Below are positions 46,580 through 55,494 of a DNA stretch of 64,000 nt, piece by piece; position 1 is the stretch's first letter, and each line of letters opens with the position of its first letter. Origin of the DNA: Acinetobacter guillouiae CIP 63.46. GTDB taxonomy: Bacteria > Pseudomonadota > Gammaproteobacteria > Pseudomonadales > Moraxellaceae. The position numbers were made by a program, and so were the translations under genes. Below the pieces are notes generated by a model. It was not told the origin of the DNA, ran no database searches, and worked only from the letters and a program-made list of their open reading frames with translations. The DNA lies in NCBI RefSeq assembly GCF_000368145.1, contig NZ_KB849283.1, forward strand, positions 770,324 to 834,323. The letters run 5' to 3'.

Positions 46580-47401
46580 ATGAAAAACACCTCTTTTACC
46601 CAAAAGAATATTGATTTTGGGCAATATCCAATTGTAGTCGATATTTATTCAAACCCTGAAAACAGCCATAGTATTATTTTGCTGGCTGCGCTAGGCATAG
46701 CAATCAGTAAATACGAGGTGCTCATTACCGCTTTAAGCCAAAGTGGCTTGAATGTTATTGTGGCTGATTATCCCCATTGTGGGCGTAATACTCCGCCTGT
46801 TTTAGCAAAGATTGATTATGGTTATGCTGATTTACTCAATGACTTTATTCCTCAACTGGAAAAGCTGGCCTTAGAACTAAACCAGCAAGTTCCAATCTTA
46901 TTTGGACATAGTTTAGGTGGGCATTTAGCAACACTTTATGCACAAAATCATGCAAACAAAGTCATTGGTGTTGCCACAGGCAATATCGGTTTAAAAAATT
47001 GGGACTTAAAAGGTAAAATCAATATTTTAAAAGCAGTCACAGTGATCAACGCCATGATTTTAAAAGATGGTTATTTTGCTGGCTATAAAATTGCTTTTGG
47101 GAATAAAGAGACAAAATCCTTAATGCGTGATTGGTCTAAAGTTATCTTTACAGGAAATTATGCAGATATTATTGGGCAAGAAAACGTGGTGAATAACGCT
47201 GCCTTATTTGTCTATTTTAATGGCGATGATTTTGCACCAATGTCTTCAATGCTTGGCCTAAGTGGTTATTTTAAAAAACCACAAATAAACACGCTGGATT
47301 TAACCCATAAAAGCAAAGGCAATCAACATAGTGCATGGATTAAACAGCCTGATGAAGTCGTCGAAACAATTCGGGAATGGATCGATGGTTTTACTGAATA
47401 A
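46580..47401 (+). CDS. Alpha/beta-fold hydrolase
   Basis: 273 residues, cytoplasmic. Nucleophile elbow FGHSLGGHLATLY has Ser111; a late His in NQHSAWIKQ fits the third member of the triad; an oxyanion region lies near ADYPHCGRN. Substrate unknown; serine esterase or thioesterase activity is likely. It follows the HD gene by three bases and overlaps the convergent GNAT gene by 11 bp. Confidence 0.8.
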   Translation: MKNTSFTQKNIDFGQYPIVVDIYSNPENSHSIILLAALGIAISKYEVLITALSQSGLNVIVADYPHCGRNTPPVLAKIDYGYADLLNDFIPQLEKLALELNQQVPILFGHSLGGHLATLYAQNHANKVIGVATGNIGLKNWDLKGKINILKAVTVINAMILKDGYFAGYKIAFGNKETKSLMRDWSKVIFTGNYADIIGQENVVNNAALFVYFNGDDFAPMSSMLGLSGYFKKPQINTLDLTHKSKGNQHSAWIKQPDEVVETIREWIDGFTE

Positions 47402-47822
47402 GTTTTGCTTTTGACATCAATATATATCCACCTTCTTCACTTACTCCAGTGCTGTTTGCTTTCCAGCCATGACCTAAATAAAAAGACAAAGCTTGTTTAT
47501 TTTCTGATAAACATTTGAGATAGCCTGTACCCGTAAACAGTTGTTCTGCTGCGTGTAGCAATGCTGCTCCTACACCCTGATTTTGAGCATTTGGGGCAAT
47601 AAATAGATGATGTAAAAAGTTCTCTTGCAGGTAAATAGATGCAAATCCCAAATATTCTTGGTCTTTTTCAGCCACTAAAACCATTTCATTTTCAGTGTAT
47701 TTTTCAAAATCACTCAGCCCCCATTTCGAAGAATCCAACCACGGCCAACTTAATTTTCTGGTATTTAAAAAAAGTTCACTCAATGGTGCTCGGTCATGAT
47801 TTTGAAAAGATCTGATGTGCAT
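47391..47822 (-). CDS. GNAT family N-acetyltransferase
   Basis: 143 residues. The acetyl-CoA motif appears in HHLFIAPNAQNQGVGAALLHAAEQL, with QGVGAALL as the P-loop. The C-terminal FYLGHGWKANSTG is the usual final helix-strand. A strong site GGAGGTACAGCG precedes the ATG. Substrate unknown; 3' end overlaps the hydrolase gene. Confidence 0.88.
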   Translation of the reverse strand: MHIRSFQNHDRAPLSELFLNTRKLSWPWLDSSKWGLSDFEKYTENEMVLVAEKDQEYLGFASIYLQENFLHHLFIAPNAQNQGVGAALLHAAEQLFTGTGYLKCLSENKQALSFYLGHGWKANSTGVSEEGGYILMSKAKLIQ

Positions 47823-47876
47823 CGCTGTACCTCCATTAAAGTCCCTATAATCTTGCCTTATTTAATCCAGCCTTAT

Positions 47877-48299
47877 TTAATCTAGTGTTATTGTTCTTTC
47901 CCCAATCACCTCAACAATTCGTAATAAATAACCATCTGGATCTTGAACTAAAAATTGCTTTTGTCCATGCTCTATAGTTTCTGCACGGTACCAACGTTCT
48001 TCTAACGCTTCAAAAAGCGGCCATTGTGCGACATCCAAACGATTTAAAATACTGTCGAGTTGGTCTACTTCAAACTGAAAGTTAATCCCTCTTCCCAATG
48101 GGTAGGCCAATACTCCTGTTAACCATTGCCCTTGTTGTTGTTGCTCCAACATAAATTGAACACCATCAAGTTCCACATAGATAAATTTTTCTTCAGTTCG
48201 TTGATACATTACAGAAAAACCCAGTATGTCGACCCAAAACTGATAACTTCTCTTCAAATCGGTGACGATCAATTCTGGAACTAATTTATTCCACTGCAT
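47877..48299 (-). CDS. VOC family protein, bleomycin-resistance-like, copy 1
   Basis: 140 residues from ATG at 48299. A glyoxalase/bleomycin-resistance fold: LIVTDLKRSYQFWVDILGFSVMYQ opens a first beta-alpha-beta-beta module, and DPDGYLLRIVEV ends the second. Such proteins bind small molecules or act as metal-dependent dioxygenases or isomerases; here the role is unknown. It follows another VOC gene by about 30 bp on the same strand. Confidence 0.85.
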   Translation of the reverse strand: MQWNKLVPELIVTDLKRSYQFWVDILGFSVMYQRTEEKFIYVELDGVQFMLEQQQQGQWLTGVLAYPLGRGINFQFEVDQLDSILNRLDVAQWPLFEALEERWYRAETIEHGQKQFLVQDPDGYLLRIVEVIGERTITLD

Positions 48300-48329
48300 T
48301 TTAAAACCCAACTTAAGTCATTAAATTTT

Positions 48330-48686
48330 TTAATATTCAATATGTTGTAAAATATTTACAACCTTTCCAAATGGATCTTTGACATAGAATCGCCTAACAC
48401 CCCAGTCTTCATTGGTTAACGGGTAAAGAATGTCTAAATCTAATTTTTTGGCTTTTTCATAAAGTTCATCCACATTGTCGACTTCGATTGAAAAATCAGG
48501 AACATCTGTATTATTTCCCCCTTCCGAAGCAATACTGATTTGTGGATGCATGATTTCTTGACTGGCAAATGTTTTGATCCAGCCATGATCCATCACCAAA
48601 TCCATCGCTAAAAAATCACCGTAAAAAGCTTGGGCACTGGCTAAATCTAAGGCTTTAATATTACTTATGATTCTTTTTACAGTCAT
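48330..48686 (-). CDS. VOC family protein, copy 2
   Basis: 118 residues from ATG at 48686, with GGAAAAGCG before it. VOC fold: SNIKALDLASAQAFYGDFLAMDLVMDHGWIKTF, then VDNVDELYEKAKKLDLDILYPLTNEDWGVRRFYVKDPFGKVVNILQH. It starts upstream of copy 1 in a likely operon. The two copies are not close in sequence, so they may be heteromeric partners or unrelated detoxifiers. Confidence 0.85.
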   Translation of the reverse strand: MTVKRIISNIKALDLASAQAFYGDFLAMDLVMDHGWIKTFASQEIMHPQISIASEGGNNTDVPDFSIEVDNVDELYEKAKKLDLDILYPLTNEDWGVRRFYVKDPFGKVVNILQHIEY

Positions 48687-48732
48687 ACGCTTTTCCACAT
48701 TTTTTTTAATGCAATCTAGAAATTTACTTATT

Positions 48733-49407
48733 TTATTGCGCCCACCACCAAGGCATTACACTACTTTTTAAAACTTTACGATGCTGCTGATAGTGCTGAT
48801 CATGCTTTTCAACTTCAGACCAAAAAGCAGCGCTATGATTAAAATGTTTGGTATGTGCCAATTCATGTACACAGACATAACGGGTAATTTGTTGATCACA
48901 TAAAACCAAGGCACTATTGAGCATAATATCATGACGGGCTGTACAACTTCCCCAACGCGTTTTCGGGTGTCGAACAGCACACTGTCCAAACTTTAAATGG
49001 GTTTCATCACTGACTTGCTTTAAATAAATCGGTAAATAATGCTTTGCATAAGCAATCACAAAAGCTTTTAAATAGCTTTCCGGCTGACGGTCGCTGACAA
49101 ATAACTGATGCTTTTGCTCATCTAAAATATAGCTATTTTTTTGAGTTTTATAAATAATTTCTAGGGGCAGTTTTAAATTAAACAATTGCAAGCTTGTTGG
49201 TAATATCTGATCAACCTGCTGTATTTTTTCCTGCTGTTTATGCCATGTCTCAATCATCCATTGTTCAGACTCGTGTAAAAAATGCTGAATCTGACGTTGG
49301 GTACAATACTTAGGCACAGTTAAGCGAATCTGCGTGGGTTCAACACGTAAACGTAAGCGTGTTGCCCGTGCATGATGTGTGATTTTTATTTCAGGAAGAT
49401 TTGCCAT
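48733..49407 (-). CDS. YgjP-like zinc metalloprotease (M48-like)
   Basis: 224 residues. Zinc motif HELAH at 181-185 with third ligand His191 in HFNHS, preceded by the family's RWGSC (151-155), a clear mark of YgjP-like DUF45 proteins. It is cytoplasmic. Its substrate is unknown; homologues pair with type I restriction or occur alone. It stands upstream of the VOC genes on the same strand. Confidence 0.88.
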   Translation of the reverse strand: MANLPEIKITHHARATRLRLRVEPTQIRLTVPKYCTQRQIQHFLHESEQWMIETWHKQQEKIQQVDQILPTSLQLFNLKLPLEIIYKTQKNSYILDEQKHQLFVSDRQPESYLKAFVIAYAKHYLPIYLKQVSDETHLKFGQCAVRHPKTRWGSCTARHDIMLNSALVLCDQQITRYVCVHELAHTKHFNHSAAFWSEVEKHDQHYQQHRKVLKSSVMPWWWAQ

Positions 49408-49504
49408 CTTAATACGCTTATTTTTAGAATCTCCCCTAACCTTTCTTTACAAAGCAAGGAAAAAGCCTCGTCTTTACTCAAGCAGAAGTTAGGGGAAATT
49501 TTTC

Positions 49505-50176
49505 TTATCCTGCGGTACGCTCTTCAATACCATGATTGGTGGCAACTACAGCAACATCAGCTTTATTGATCGCAAAAATACCATTACACACCACACCAGG
49601 AATATCGTTAATGGTTTTTTCGACCTCTAATGCATTCAAAATATTTAAGTTATACACATCCAGAATGACATTACCGTTATCCGTTACCACACCTTCACGA
49701 TAAACTGGGTCACCGCCTAAAGATACAATTTTACGCGCAACTGCTGAACGTGCCATAGGAATCACTTCGATAGGCAATGGAAATTCACGGCCTAGCTGAT
49801 CAACCCATTTCGAGTCATCAACAATACATACAAACTTTTTCGCAATAGATGCCACGATTTTTTCACGTGTGAGTGCAGCACCACCGCCTTTAATCATATG
49901 TAAATGACGGTCAATTTCATCAGCACCATCTACATAAGCATCTAAACCACCAACATGGTTCATATCAACCACTTCAATGCCTAATTTCTTAAGACGTTGA
50001 GCTGTTGCTTCTGAACTGGCTACGGCTGCTTCAAGTTGTAACTGAGGTAATAATTCAATTAAGAAGTTCACTGTACTACCAGTACCGACTCCCAAAATGC
50101 CCCCTCTTGGTAAGTGTTTTAAAGCGGCTTGGGCTGCAGCTTGTTTTTTCTCGTCCTGGGTTGCATAAAGGCTCAT
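49505..50176 (-). CDS. rpiA: Ribose-5-phosphate isomerase A
   Basis: 223 residues from ATG at 50176 ([16 protein letters not shown] upstream), the usual Acinetobacter start; a longer reading to 50233 adds 19 residues. Interconverts ribose 5-phosphate and ribulose 5-phosphate. [16 protein letters not shown] and [11 protein letters not shown] are the phosphate and catalytic loops. It is divergent from ilvA. Confidence 0.96.
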   Translation of the reverse strand: MSLYATQDEKKQAAAQAALKHLPRGGILGVGTGSTVNFLIELLPQLQLEAAVASSEATAQRLKKLGIEVVDMNHVGGLDAYVDGADEIDRHLHMIKGGGAALTREKIVASIAKKFVCIVDDSKWVDQLGREFPLPIEVIPMARSAVARKIVSLGGDPVYREGVVTDNGNVILDVYNLNILNALEVEKTINDIPGVVCNGIFAINKADVAVVATNHGIEERTAG

Positions 50177-50291
50177 GACATCTCTCAATAAAATTTCAAT
50201 TTCCTGCACATTTTGCATAATTTTAAAACGCAAAGGTACAACGGTTTGTTACAATGAGCGCTCATTTTAAACTGTTAGATGGAAAATTAAC

Positions 50292-51830
50292 ATGCTGTCT
50301 CGTTTGGTTCGACAAATATTACAGGCAACGGTGTATGACGTTGCAATCGAAACCCCACTCGAAGCAGCGCCACGAATTAGTGAAAAACTAAACAATAACA
50401 TTCGCTTTAAACGCGAAGATTTACAACCTGTCTTTTCCTTCAAACTACGCGGTGCGTATAACCGTATTAGTCAATTACCGAAATCTCAGTTGGAACGTGG
50501 CGTTATTACTGCTTCAGCAGGTAACCATGCTCAGGGCGTGGCTTTATCTGGTCAAAAGTTAGGTATTCGCGCCATTATTGTGATGCCGAAAACCACCCCT
50601 GATATTAAAGTTCAAGCAGTAAAACGATTGGGTGGCGATGTTGTGCTTCACGGCGACTCATTCGATGTTGCTAACAAATATGCCATTCAACGTGCAAACG
50701 ACGAAGGTTTAACCTTTATTCCGCCTTATGACGATGAACTGGTTATGGCCGGCCAAGGTACAATTGCCAATGAAATATTGCGTCAGTGGCGTGATGTTGA
50801 ATATGTATTTGTTGCTGTGGGCGGTGGTGGTTTAATTGCTGGTGTAGCGGCATATCTTGGTGATGTTGCCCCACATGTCAAAGTTATTCCTGTCGAATAT
50901 GATGAATCTGCATGTTTAAAAGCAGCATTTGAAGCCAATCAACGTGTAGTACTCCCTTCTGTAGGATTATTTGCAGATGGCACAGCCGTTGCTCAAATCG
51001 GTGAAAAGCCATTTGAAGTGATTCAACTACAAAAATCTGATAACTCAGGTCCAATTGTTGAACGTGATGTGGTACTGGTCAATACAGATGAAATCTGTAC
51101 GGCAATCAAAGACACTTATGATGAATGTCGTAGTATTGTTGAACCTTCAGGTGCTATGGCGCTTGCAGGTATCAAAAAATACGTTGCGGCACATGGTCTT
51201 GAAGGCAAAAATATGGTGTCGATTGCTTGCGGCGCCAATATGAACTTTGATCGTTTACGTTATATTGCTGAGCGTACCGAACTCGGTGAACGTAAAGAAG
51301 CCATTTTTGCAGTGACCATTCCAGAAGAAAAAGGTTCTTTCCTGAATTTCTGTCGTGCTTTGCAAGGGCGTAATATTACTGAGTTTAACTACCGTGCCAG
51401 TGATGCATCTGCCGCTCAAGTCTTTGTCGGTATTAGCTTAAAGGCTGGTGAAAAAGAACGCCATGACATCTATGAAGCCATGAAATTACATTATGATGTC
51501 GATGATTTATCGGATGATGAAGTTGCAAAATTGCATATCCGTTATTTGATTGGGGGTCATGCCGATATTGCCAATGAACGTTTGTTCCGTGTTGAGTTTC
51601 CAGAACGCCCAGGCGCTTTATTAACATTCTTGGAGCGCCTTGGTCCAACCCATAACATTAGCCTATTCCATTATCGTAATCACGGTGCAGCAGAAGGACG
51701 TGTTTTGGTTGGCTTGGATGCAGAAGATGCGGTACAAAATCCAGATGGACTGATTGAGACTTTGGAAAATATCAATTACCCATATCAAGAAATTACCAAT
51801 AACTTAGGTTATCAACGTTTCTTAAAATAG
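50292..51830 (+). CDS. ilvA: Threonine ammonia-lyase, biosynthetic
   Basis: 512 residues, full length for the two-ACT-domain enzyme. It deaminates threonine to 2-oxobutyrate, first step of isoleucine synthesis, and is inhibited by isoleucine. The PLP lysine is Lys51 in FSFKLRGAYNR; GGGGLIAG binds the cofactor phosphate. Two ACT-like regulatory domains cover about 335-505. It ends at a hairpin terminator with a duplicated arm. Confidence 0.96.
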   Translation: MLSRLVRQILQATVYDVAIETPLEAAPRISEKLNNNIRFKREDLQPVFSFKLRGAYNRISQLPKSQLERGVITASAGNHAQGVALSGQKLGIRAIIVMPKTTPDIKVQAVKRLGGDVVLHGDSFDVANKYAIQRANDEGLTFIPPYDDELVMAGQGTIANEILRQWRDVEYVFVAVGGGGLIAGVAAYLGDVAPHVKVIPVEYDESACLKAAFEANQRVVLPSVGLFADGTAVAQIGEKPFEVIQLQKSDNSGPIVERDVVLVNTDEICTAIKDTYDECRSIVEPSGAMALAGIKKYVAAHGLEGKNMVSIACGANMNFDRLRYIAERTELGERKEAIFAVTIPEEKGSFLNFCRALQGRNITEFNYRASDASAAQVFVGISLKAGEKERHDIYEAMKLHYDVDDLSDDEVAKLHIRYLIGGHADIANERLFRVEFPERPGALLTFLERLGPTHNISLFHYRNHGAAEGRVLVGLDAEDAVQNPDGLIETLENINYPYQEITNNLGYQRFLK

Positions 51831-51843
51831 AAATAGCTTCAAA

Positions 51844-51889
51844 ATTGAAATAGCCTATAAATTTTTATTGAAATAGCCTATAAATTTTT
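51844..51889. repeat. Tandem 23-bp direct repeat in the ilvA 3' region
   Basis: Two exact copies lie at 51844-51866 and 51867-51889; each starts ATTGAAATAGCCTAT and ends in a T run. The second forms the left arm of the terminator at 51871-51907. Confidence 0.9.
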
Positions 51890-51907
51890 TATGGGCTATT
51901 TTTTTAT
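51871..51907 (+). terminator. ilvA terminator
   Basis: AAATAGCC plus ATAAA pairs with TTTAT plus GGCTATTT (one G-U between), then a run of T's. Confidence 0.8.
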
Positions 51908-51935
51908 AAAATCAGAACAATTCGAAAAAGTTAAC

Positions 51936-52436
51936 TTAATAAACCGCCATATTTAAATCACCAACATCATTAAATGCGTCATTAAAAGCATCCACAATTT
52001 GATTTAATTGTTGCTCATCTTGTGAGGGTACAAGCATCCAATACGGATTTTCACGATATATAACCAATAAAGAAAGCTGATACTGATTTGCAACCAGTTT
52101 AATTTTATCGAAAATGATTTCTTCTGTTTGTTGCATTGCGTCCATTTGATCATCAAATGAGACCTCATCATCTTCTTCATCGTATTGATCAAATACTTCA
52201 GCTATTGCAACTTCAATCTCATTTTGCAATTGCTCAGTATCAATATTGTGCTGGTTAAAGTAGAAATCATCTTCAATTCCATTGTCATAATATTCTTTTA
52301 ATTCAATATAATGCAGGAAATCATGCTGTTGATTCAGCCATTCACTAAAACTATAAAATTCAGTATCTTGAGGAATTTTTTGTACATTTAGCTCGGGAAT
52401 TAAATGTTGAAGTAATGAATATATTTTCTGTGACAT
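51936..52436 (-). CDS. Hypothetical protein, paralogue C
   Basis: 166 residues, acidic and soluble. GAGAGATATCC precedes the ATG. Order: a short helical start (IYSLLQHLIPEL), a middle rich in Asp/Glu (DEEDDEVSFDDQ), then LLVIYRENPYWMLVP, a strand-turn signature. The upstream gene (52485) has the same architecture: IFKILQHWFPAL and LLLIYAEDYYWLIVP. No family is recognised. Confidence 0.7.
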   Translation of the reverse strand: MSQKIYSLLQHLIPELNVQKIPQDTEFYSFSEWLNQQHDFLHYIELKEYYDNGIEDDFYFNQHNIDTEQLQNEIEVAIAEVFDQYDEEDDEVSFDDQMDAMQQTEEIIFDKIKLVANQYQLSLLVIYRENPYWMLVPSQDEQQLNQIVDAFNDAFNDVGDLNMAVY

Positions 52437-52484
52437 GGATATCTCTCTATTTTATTATCAATATGTTGAATTGATTGCAAAAAA

Positions 52485-53030
52485 CTAAGTCGATCTTGAA
52501 CAATCAAATAATGCGTAATGTTCTATACTGACATCTTCATCGTGAAATTGTTTATTAAAACACTTGCAGAATTTTTCAATTTTATATTCATGATTTGGTA
52601 CGATCAACCAATAATAATCTTCAGCATAAATCAGCAACAGTTCATGATCATGTTGTCTGGCCTGTTTTAATATTTCCTCGAATACAACATCATAAACTTG
52701 ATCTTGAACATTGTAATAGCGTCCAATAACATCTTTGTGTACTTCATAATGATCAAATAAAGGCTTCGCTCTTTCACGAATTTGAGTTTGAATTCCCAAG
52801 CTATCTACTGCATATTCATGAAAAACCGCACAACGCTCAATCTCATTTTCATGAAATTGCATACGATCAATTTTCATTAAATATCCACGAAATCGCCCAC
52901 CAAACTTTTCAGCTTCGATCCAATTGAGAAACTCAACAAAACGTTTACGATGTTTCTTTTTAGGAATATCTCTTTGCTCCAACGCTGGGAACCAATGTTG
53001 GAGAATTTTAAAAATTTTCTTATCGTCCAT
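52485..53030 (-). CDS. Hypothetical protein, paralogue D
   Basis: 181 residues. It shares with paralogue C the opening IFKILQHWFPAL and the later LLLIYAEDYYWLIVP, but the middle is basic (RFRGYLMKIDRM) rather than acidic. The start region carries a short repeat that creates a second, out-of-frame ATGGA just upstream. It lies 48 bp before paralogue C and is probably co-transcribed with it. Confidence 0.7.
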   Translation of the reverse strand: MDDKKIFKILQHWFPALEQRDIPKKKHRKRFVEFLNWIEAEKFGGRFRGYLMKIDRMQFHENEIERCAVFHEYAVDSLGIQTQIRERAKPLFDHYEVHKDVIGRYYNVQDQVYDVVFEEILKQARQHDHELLLIYAEDYYWLIVPNHEYKIEKFCKCFNKQFHDEDVSIEHYALFDCSRST

Positions 53031-53051
53031 TTTTTATCATCCATTTTTTAT
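53026..53051. repeat. Duplicated start region of paralogue D
   Basis: TCCATTTTTTAT occurs at 53026-53037 and again at 53040-53051, a 14-bp period. It places two ATGGA start-like sites 14 bases apart, in different frames. Confidence 0.7.
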
Positions 53052-53273
53052 TCTTGGATCGAAAGCCAATCTTGGCTTTGCATTTTTAAATTTCAAAGCA
53101 ATGGTATCGGATCAATTTTAAGTTTTTATGACATAAATCTGGTTTTATTTACATTTATCGCTTTTTATTCTCAGTTTGTAGATTGGCGTTGCAATACTTT
53201 AAAGATAAAATATATAAAAATTGAATATGATCATACCAACACAAAATCAGTGTCGGGATAAGGACTTTGTAGA

Positions 53274-53924
53274 ATGGCGCAATTCGCTGTCATCGGTTTA
53301 GGCAGTTTTGGTGAAGCAGTTGCACTAGAACTCACCAACTTAAATCACGATGTAATAGGTATTGATACATTAAAGAAAAATGTAGAAAACATTGCAGATA
53401 AAATCAGTCATGCAGTTATTGCAGATGCTACCGATGAACATGTGTTAGATGAACTGAATATCAAAAATTGTGATGCCGTAGTGGTTGCCATTGGTGAAGA
53501 TATTGAAGCCAGTATTCTATGCGTACTGCATTTAAAAAATTTGGGTATCGAAAAAATCTTTGTAAAAGCCAAATCTAAATCGCATCATATGATTTTGTCT
53601 CATTTAGGCATTACAAAAATCATTCACCCTGAAGAAGACATGGGGATTCGTGTTGCACAATCACTCAGTTATCCAATGGTGAGACGTTATATGGCGTTAA
53701 ATAATGATCGCTATATCGTCAAAATTGAAATAGGTGCAAATTTACAAGGCGCACAATTTCAAACGGTCATGGAAAATACCCCCGAACTTACAACCTTGTT
53801 ATTACAACGCGGCTCGCATGTACTGTATGATATTGCACCGGGGACGATTTTACAGGAAAAGGATATTTTAATCCTTGAAGGTCCTGTAGAAATGTTAAGA
53901 CAATTTTCGATTCGTTTCTTATAG
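53274..53924 (+). CDS. ktrA: Potassium transport gating protein KtrA
   Basis: 216 residues, one RCK (TrkA-N plus TrkA-C) unit. GLGSFG (8-13) binds nucleotide; D at about 31 marks NAD(H)-type selectivity. The size and single RCK match KtrA, not the double-RCK TrkA of E. coli. It gates KtrB, nine bases downstream. AAGGAC lies ten bases before the ATG. Confidence 0.9.
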   Translation: MAQFAVIGLGSFGEAVALELTNLNHDVIGIDTLKKNVENIADKISHAVIADATDEHVLDELNIKNCDAVVVAIGEDIEASILCVLHLKNLGIEKIFVKAKSKSHHMILSHLGITKIIHPEEDMGIRVAQSLSYPMVRRYMALNNDRYIVKIEIGANLQGAQFQTVMENTPELTTLLLQRGSHVLYDIAPGTILQEKDILILEGPVEMLRQFSIRFL

Positions 53925-53932
53925 TCATAACT

Positions 53933-55285
53933 ATGCGTTTATCTAAAAAAGAACTAATCAACAAAAAACACAATAGTATTAATCTCAGCCCACCGAGCTT
54001 ACTTGCTTTAGGTTTTTTAAGCTTTATTATCATCGGAACATTGTTACTTAAACTTCCTTTTGCTAATCAAGGCAATTTGACATGGCTAGAGGCCCTGTTT
54101 ACTGCCACGTCTGCTGTAACCATCACTGGGCTGTCTGTCGTTAATATTGGAGACTCCTTAACCACCTTCGGTCAAGTTGTGGTGATGATACTGATCCAAT
54201 GCGGTGGCTTAGGTTTTATGACGTTTGCGATCTTAGCTGCTTTGAGTCTTTCCTCAAAAGTTGGTATTCGGCAGCAAGTCATGGCACAAGAAACCATTGG
54301 TCAAACCAGTTTGGCCAAAGCGACCTTTACAGTAAAAGGGGTTTTTCTTTACTCATTGTTCTTTGAAGCGATTGGTACAGGGATTCTAACCATGGCATGG
54401 TCACATCACTATGACCTTGAACATGCATTTTTCTACGCGCTTTTTTATAGTATTTCAGCGTTTAACAATGGTGGGTTTTCTTTATTCCCCAATAGCTTAA
54501 TGAGCTTCTCTGACCAGTATATGGTGACATTTACCATCAGTATGCTATATATCATCGGTGGGATTGGTTTTGTTGTGTTGATGGATATTAAAAGAGCCAA
54601 GCGTTGGAAGAAACTCTCCACCAATAGTAAGTTAATTCTGTCTACAATTGCGGGCTTAAACCTTTTTGCCTTTATTGTTATTTGGGCAATCGAAGCATCC
54701 AATCCTTTAACATTGGCTCCAATGTCTGTTGGTGACCAAGCTTTAAACGCGTGGTTCCATGCTACCGTACCTCGTTCATCAGGTTTTAACAGCTTGGAAG
54801 TCAGCAGTATGACCAATGCATCGACCTTAATTACCATGGTATTGATGTTTATTGGTGGCGGTTCTTTAAGTACCGCTGGTGGAATTAAAGTTGGCACATT
54901 TATCATTATGATTTTAAGTGTCATTACCTTCTTAAAACGTTCAGATGAGATTACCATTTTTGGGCATTCTGTTTCTCATCAGGCGACCTTTAAGGCAATG
55001 GCGGTCATTTCAATTACTTCACTGCTGATCCTGATTGGCTTTTTTACCCTACTGATCCTTGAGCCTGATAAAAAGTTTTTAGACCTATTATTTGAAGCCG
55101 TTTCTGCGGCTTGTACTGTCGGCTTATCACGCGGAATCACTGAAAATTTACATGCTGGCAGCCAAATCGCTTTAATTTGTCTAATGTTTGCTGGACGCTT
55201 AGGACCACTAACACTGGCTTATTTGATTGCTACACCGAATAAAAGTCGTGTTCGTCATCCTAATACTGAAATTCAGGTGGGTTAA
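53933..55285 (+). CDS. ktrB: Potassium uptake channel KtrB (TrkH family)
   Basis: 450 residues with the four-repeat membrane pore of TrkH/KtrB. The four selectivity-filter regions are visible: AVTITGLSV, FNNGGFSL, PRSSGFNS and TVGLSRG, each with its central glycine. It imports K+ across the inner membrane, gated by KtrA. It is convergent with zapE. Confidence 0.94.
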   Translation: MRLSKKELINKKHNSINLSPPSLLALGFLSFIIIGTLLLKLPFANQGNLTWLEALFTATSAVTITGLSVVNIGDSLTTFGQVVVMILIQCGGLGFMTFAILAALSLSSKVGIRQQVMAQETIGQTSLAKATFTVKGVFLYSLFFEAIGTGILTMAWSHHYDLEHAFFYALFYSISAFNNGGFSLFPNSLMSFSDQYMVTFTISMLYIIGGIGFVVLMDIKRAKRWKKLSTNSKLILSTIAGLNLFAFIVIWAIEASNPLTLAPMSVGDQALNAWFHATVPRSSGFNSLEVSSMTNASTLITMVLMFIGGGSLSTAGGIKVGTFIIMILSVITFLKRSDEITIFGHSVSHQATFKAMAVISITSLLILIGFFTLLILEPDKKFLDLLFEAVSAACTVGLSRGITENLHAGSQIALICLMFAGRLGPLTLAYLIATPNKSRVRHPNTEIQVG

Positions 55286-55440
55286 TTGTTTTTAGTCATC
55301 AAGCAATACAACTGAAACAGCTTTGGTTTTATGAGATTGTTTAATCTTATCGTGTGTATTTAGAATAGGATGAACACCCTTAAATAGTTTGCTCACACAG
55401 TCCTTGCAAAATGCATACTGATGACAGTATCCCCCTCATA

Positions 55441-55475
55441 AAAAAGCGATCTTATCAATGATAAGATCGCTTTTT
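55441..55475. terminator. zapE terminator (bidirectional)
   Basis: AAAAAGCGATCTTATC and GATAAGATCGCTTTTT are perfect 16-bp arms around AAT, with T-rich ends on both strands. Confidence 0.93.
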
Positions 55476-55494
55476 TACATCTTTCTAAGGATGA

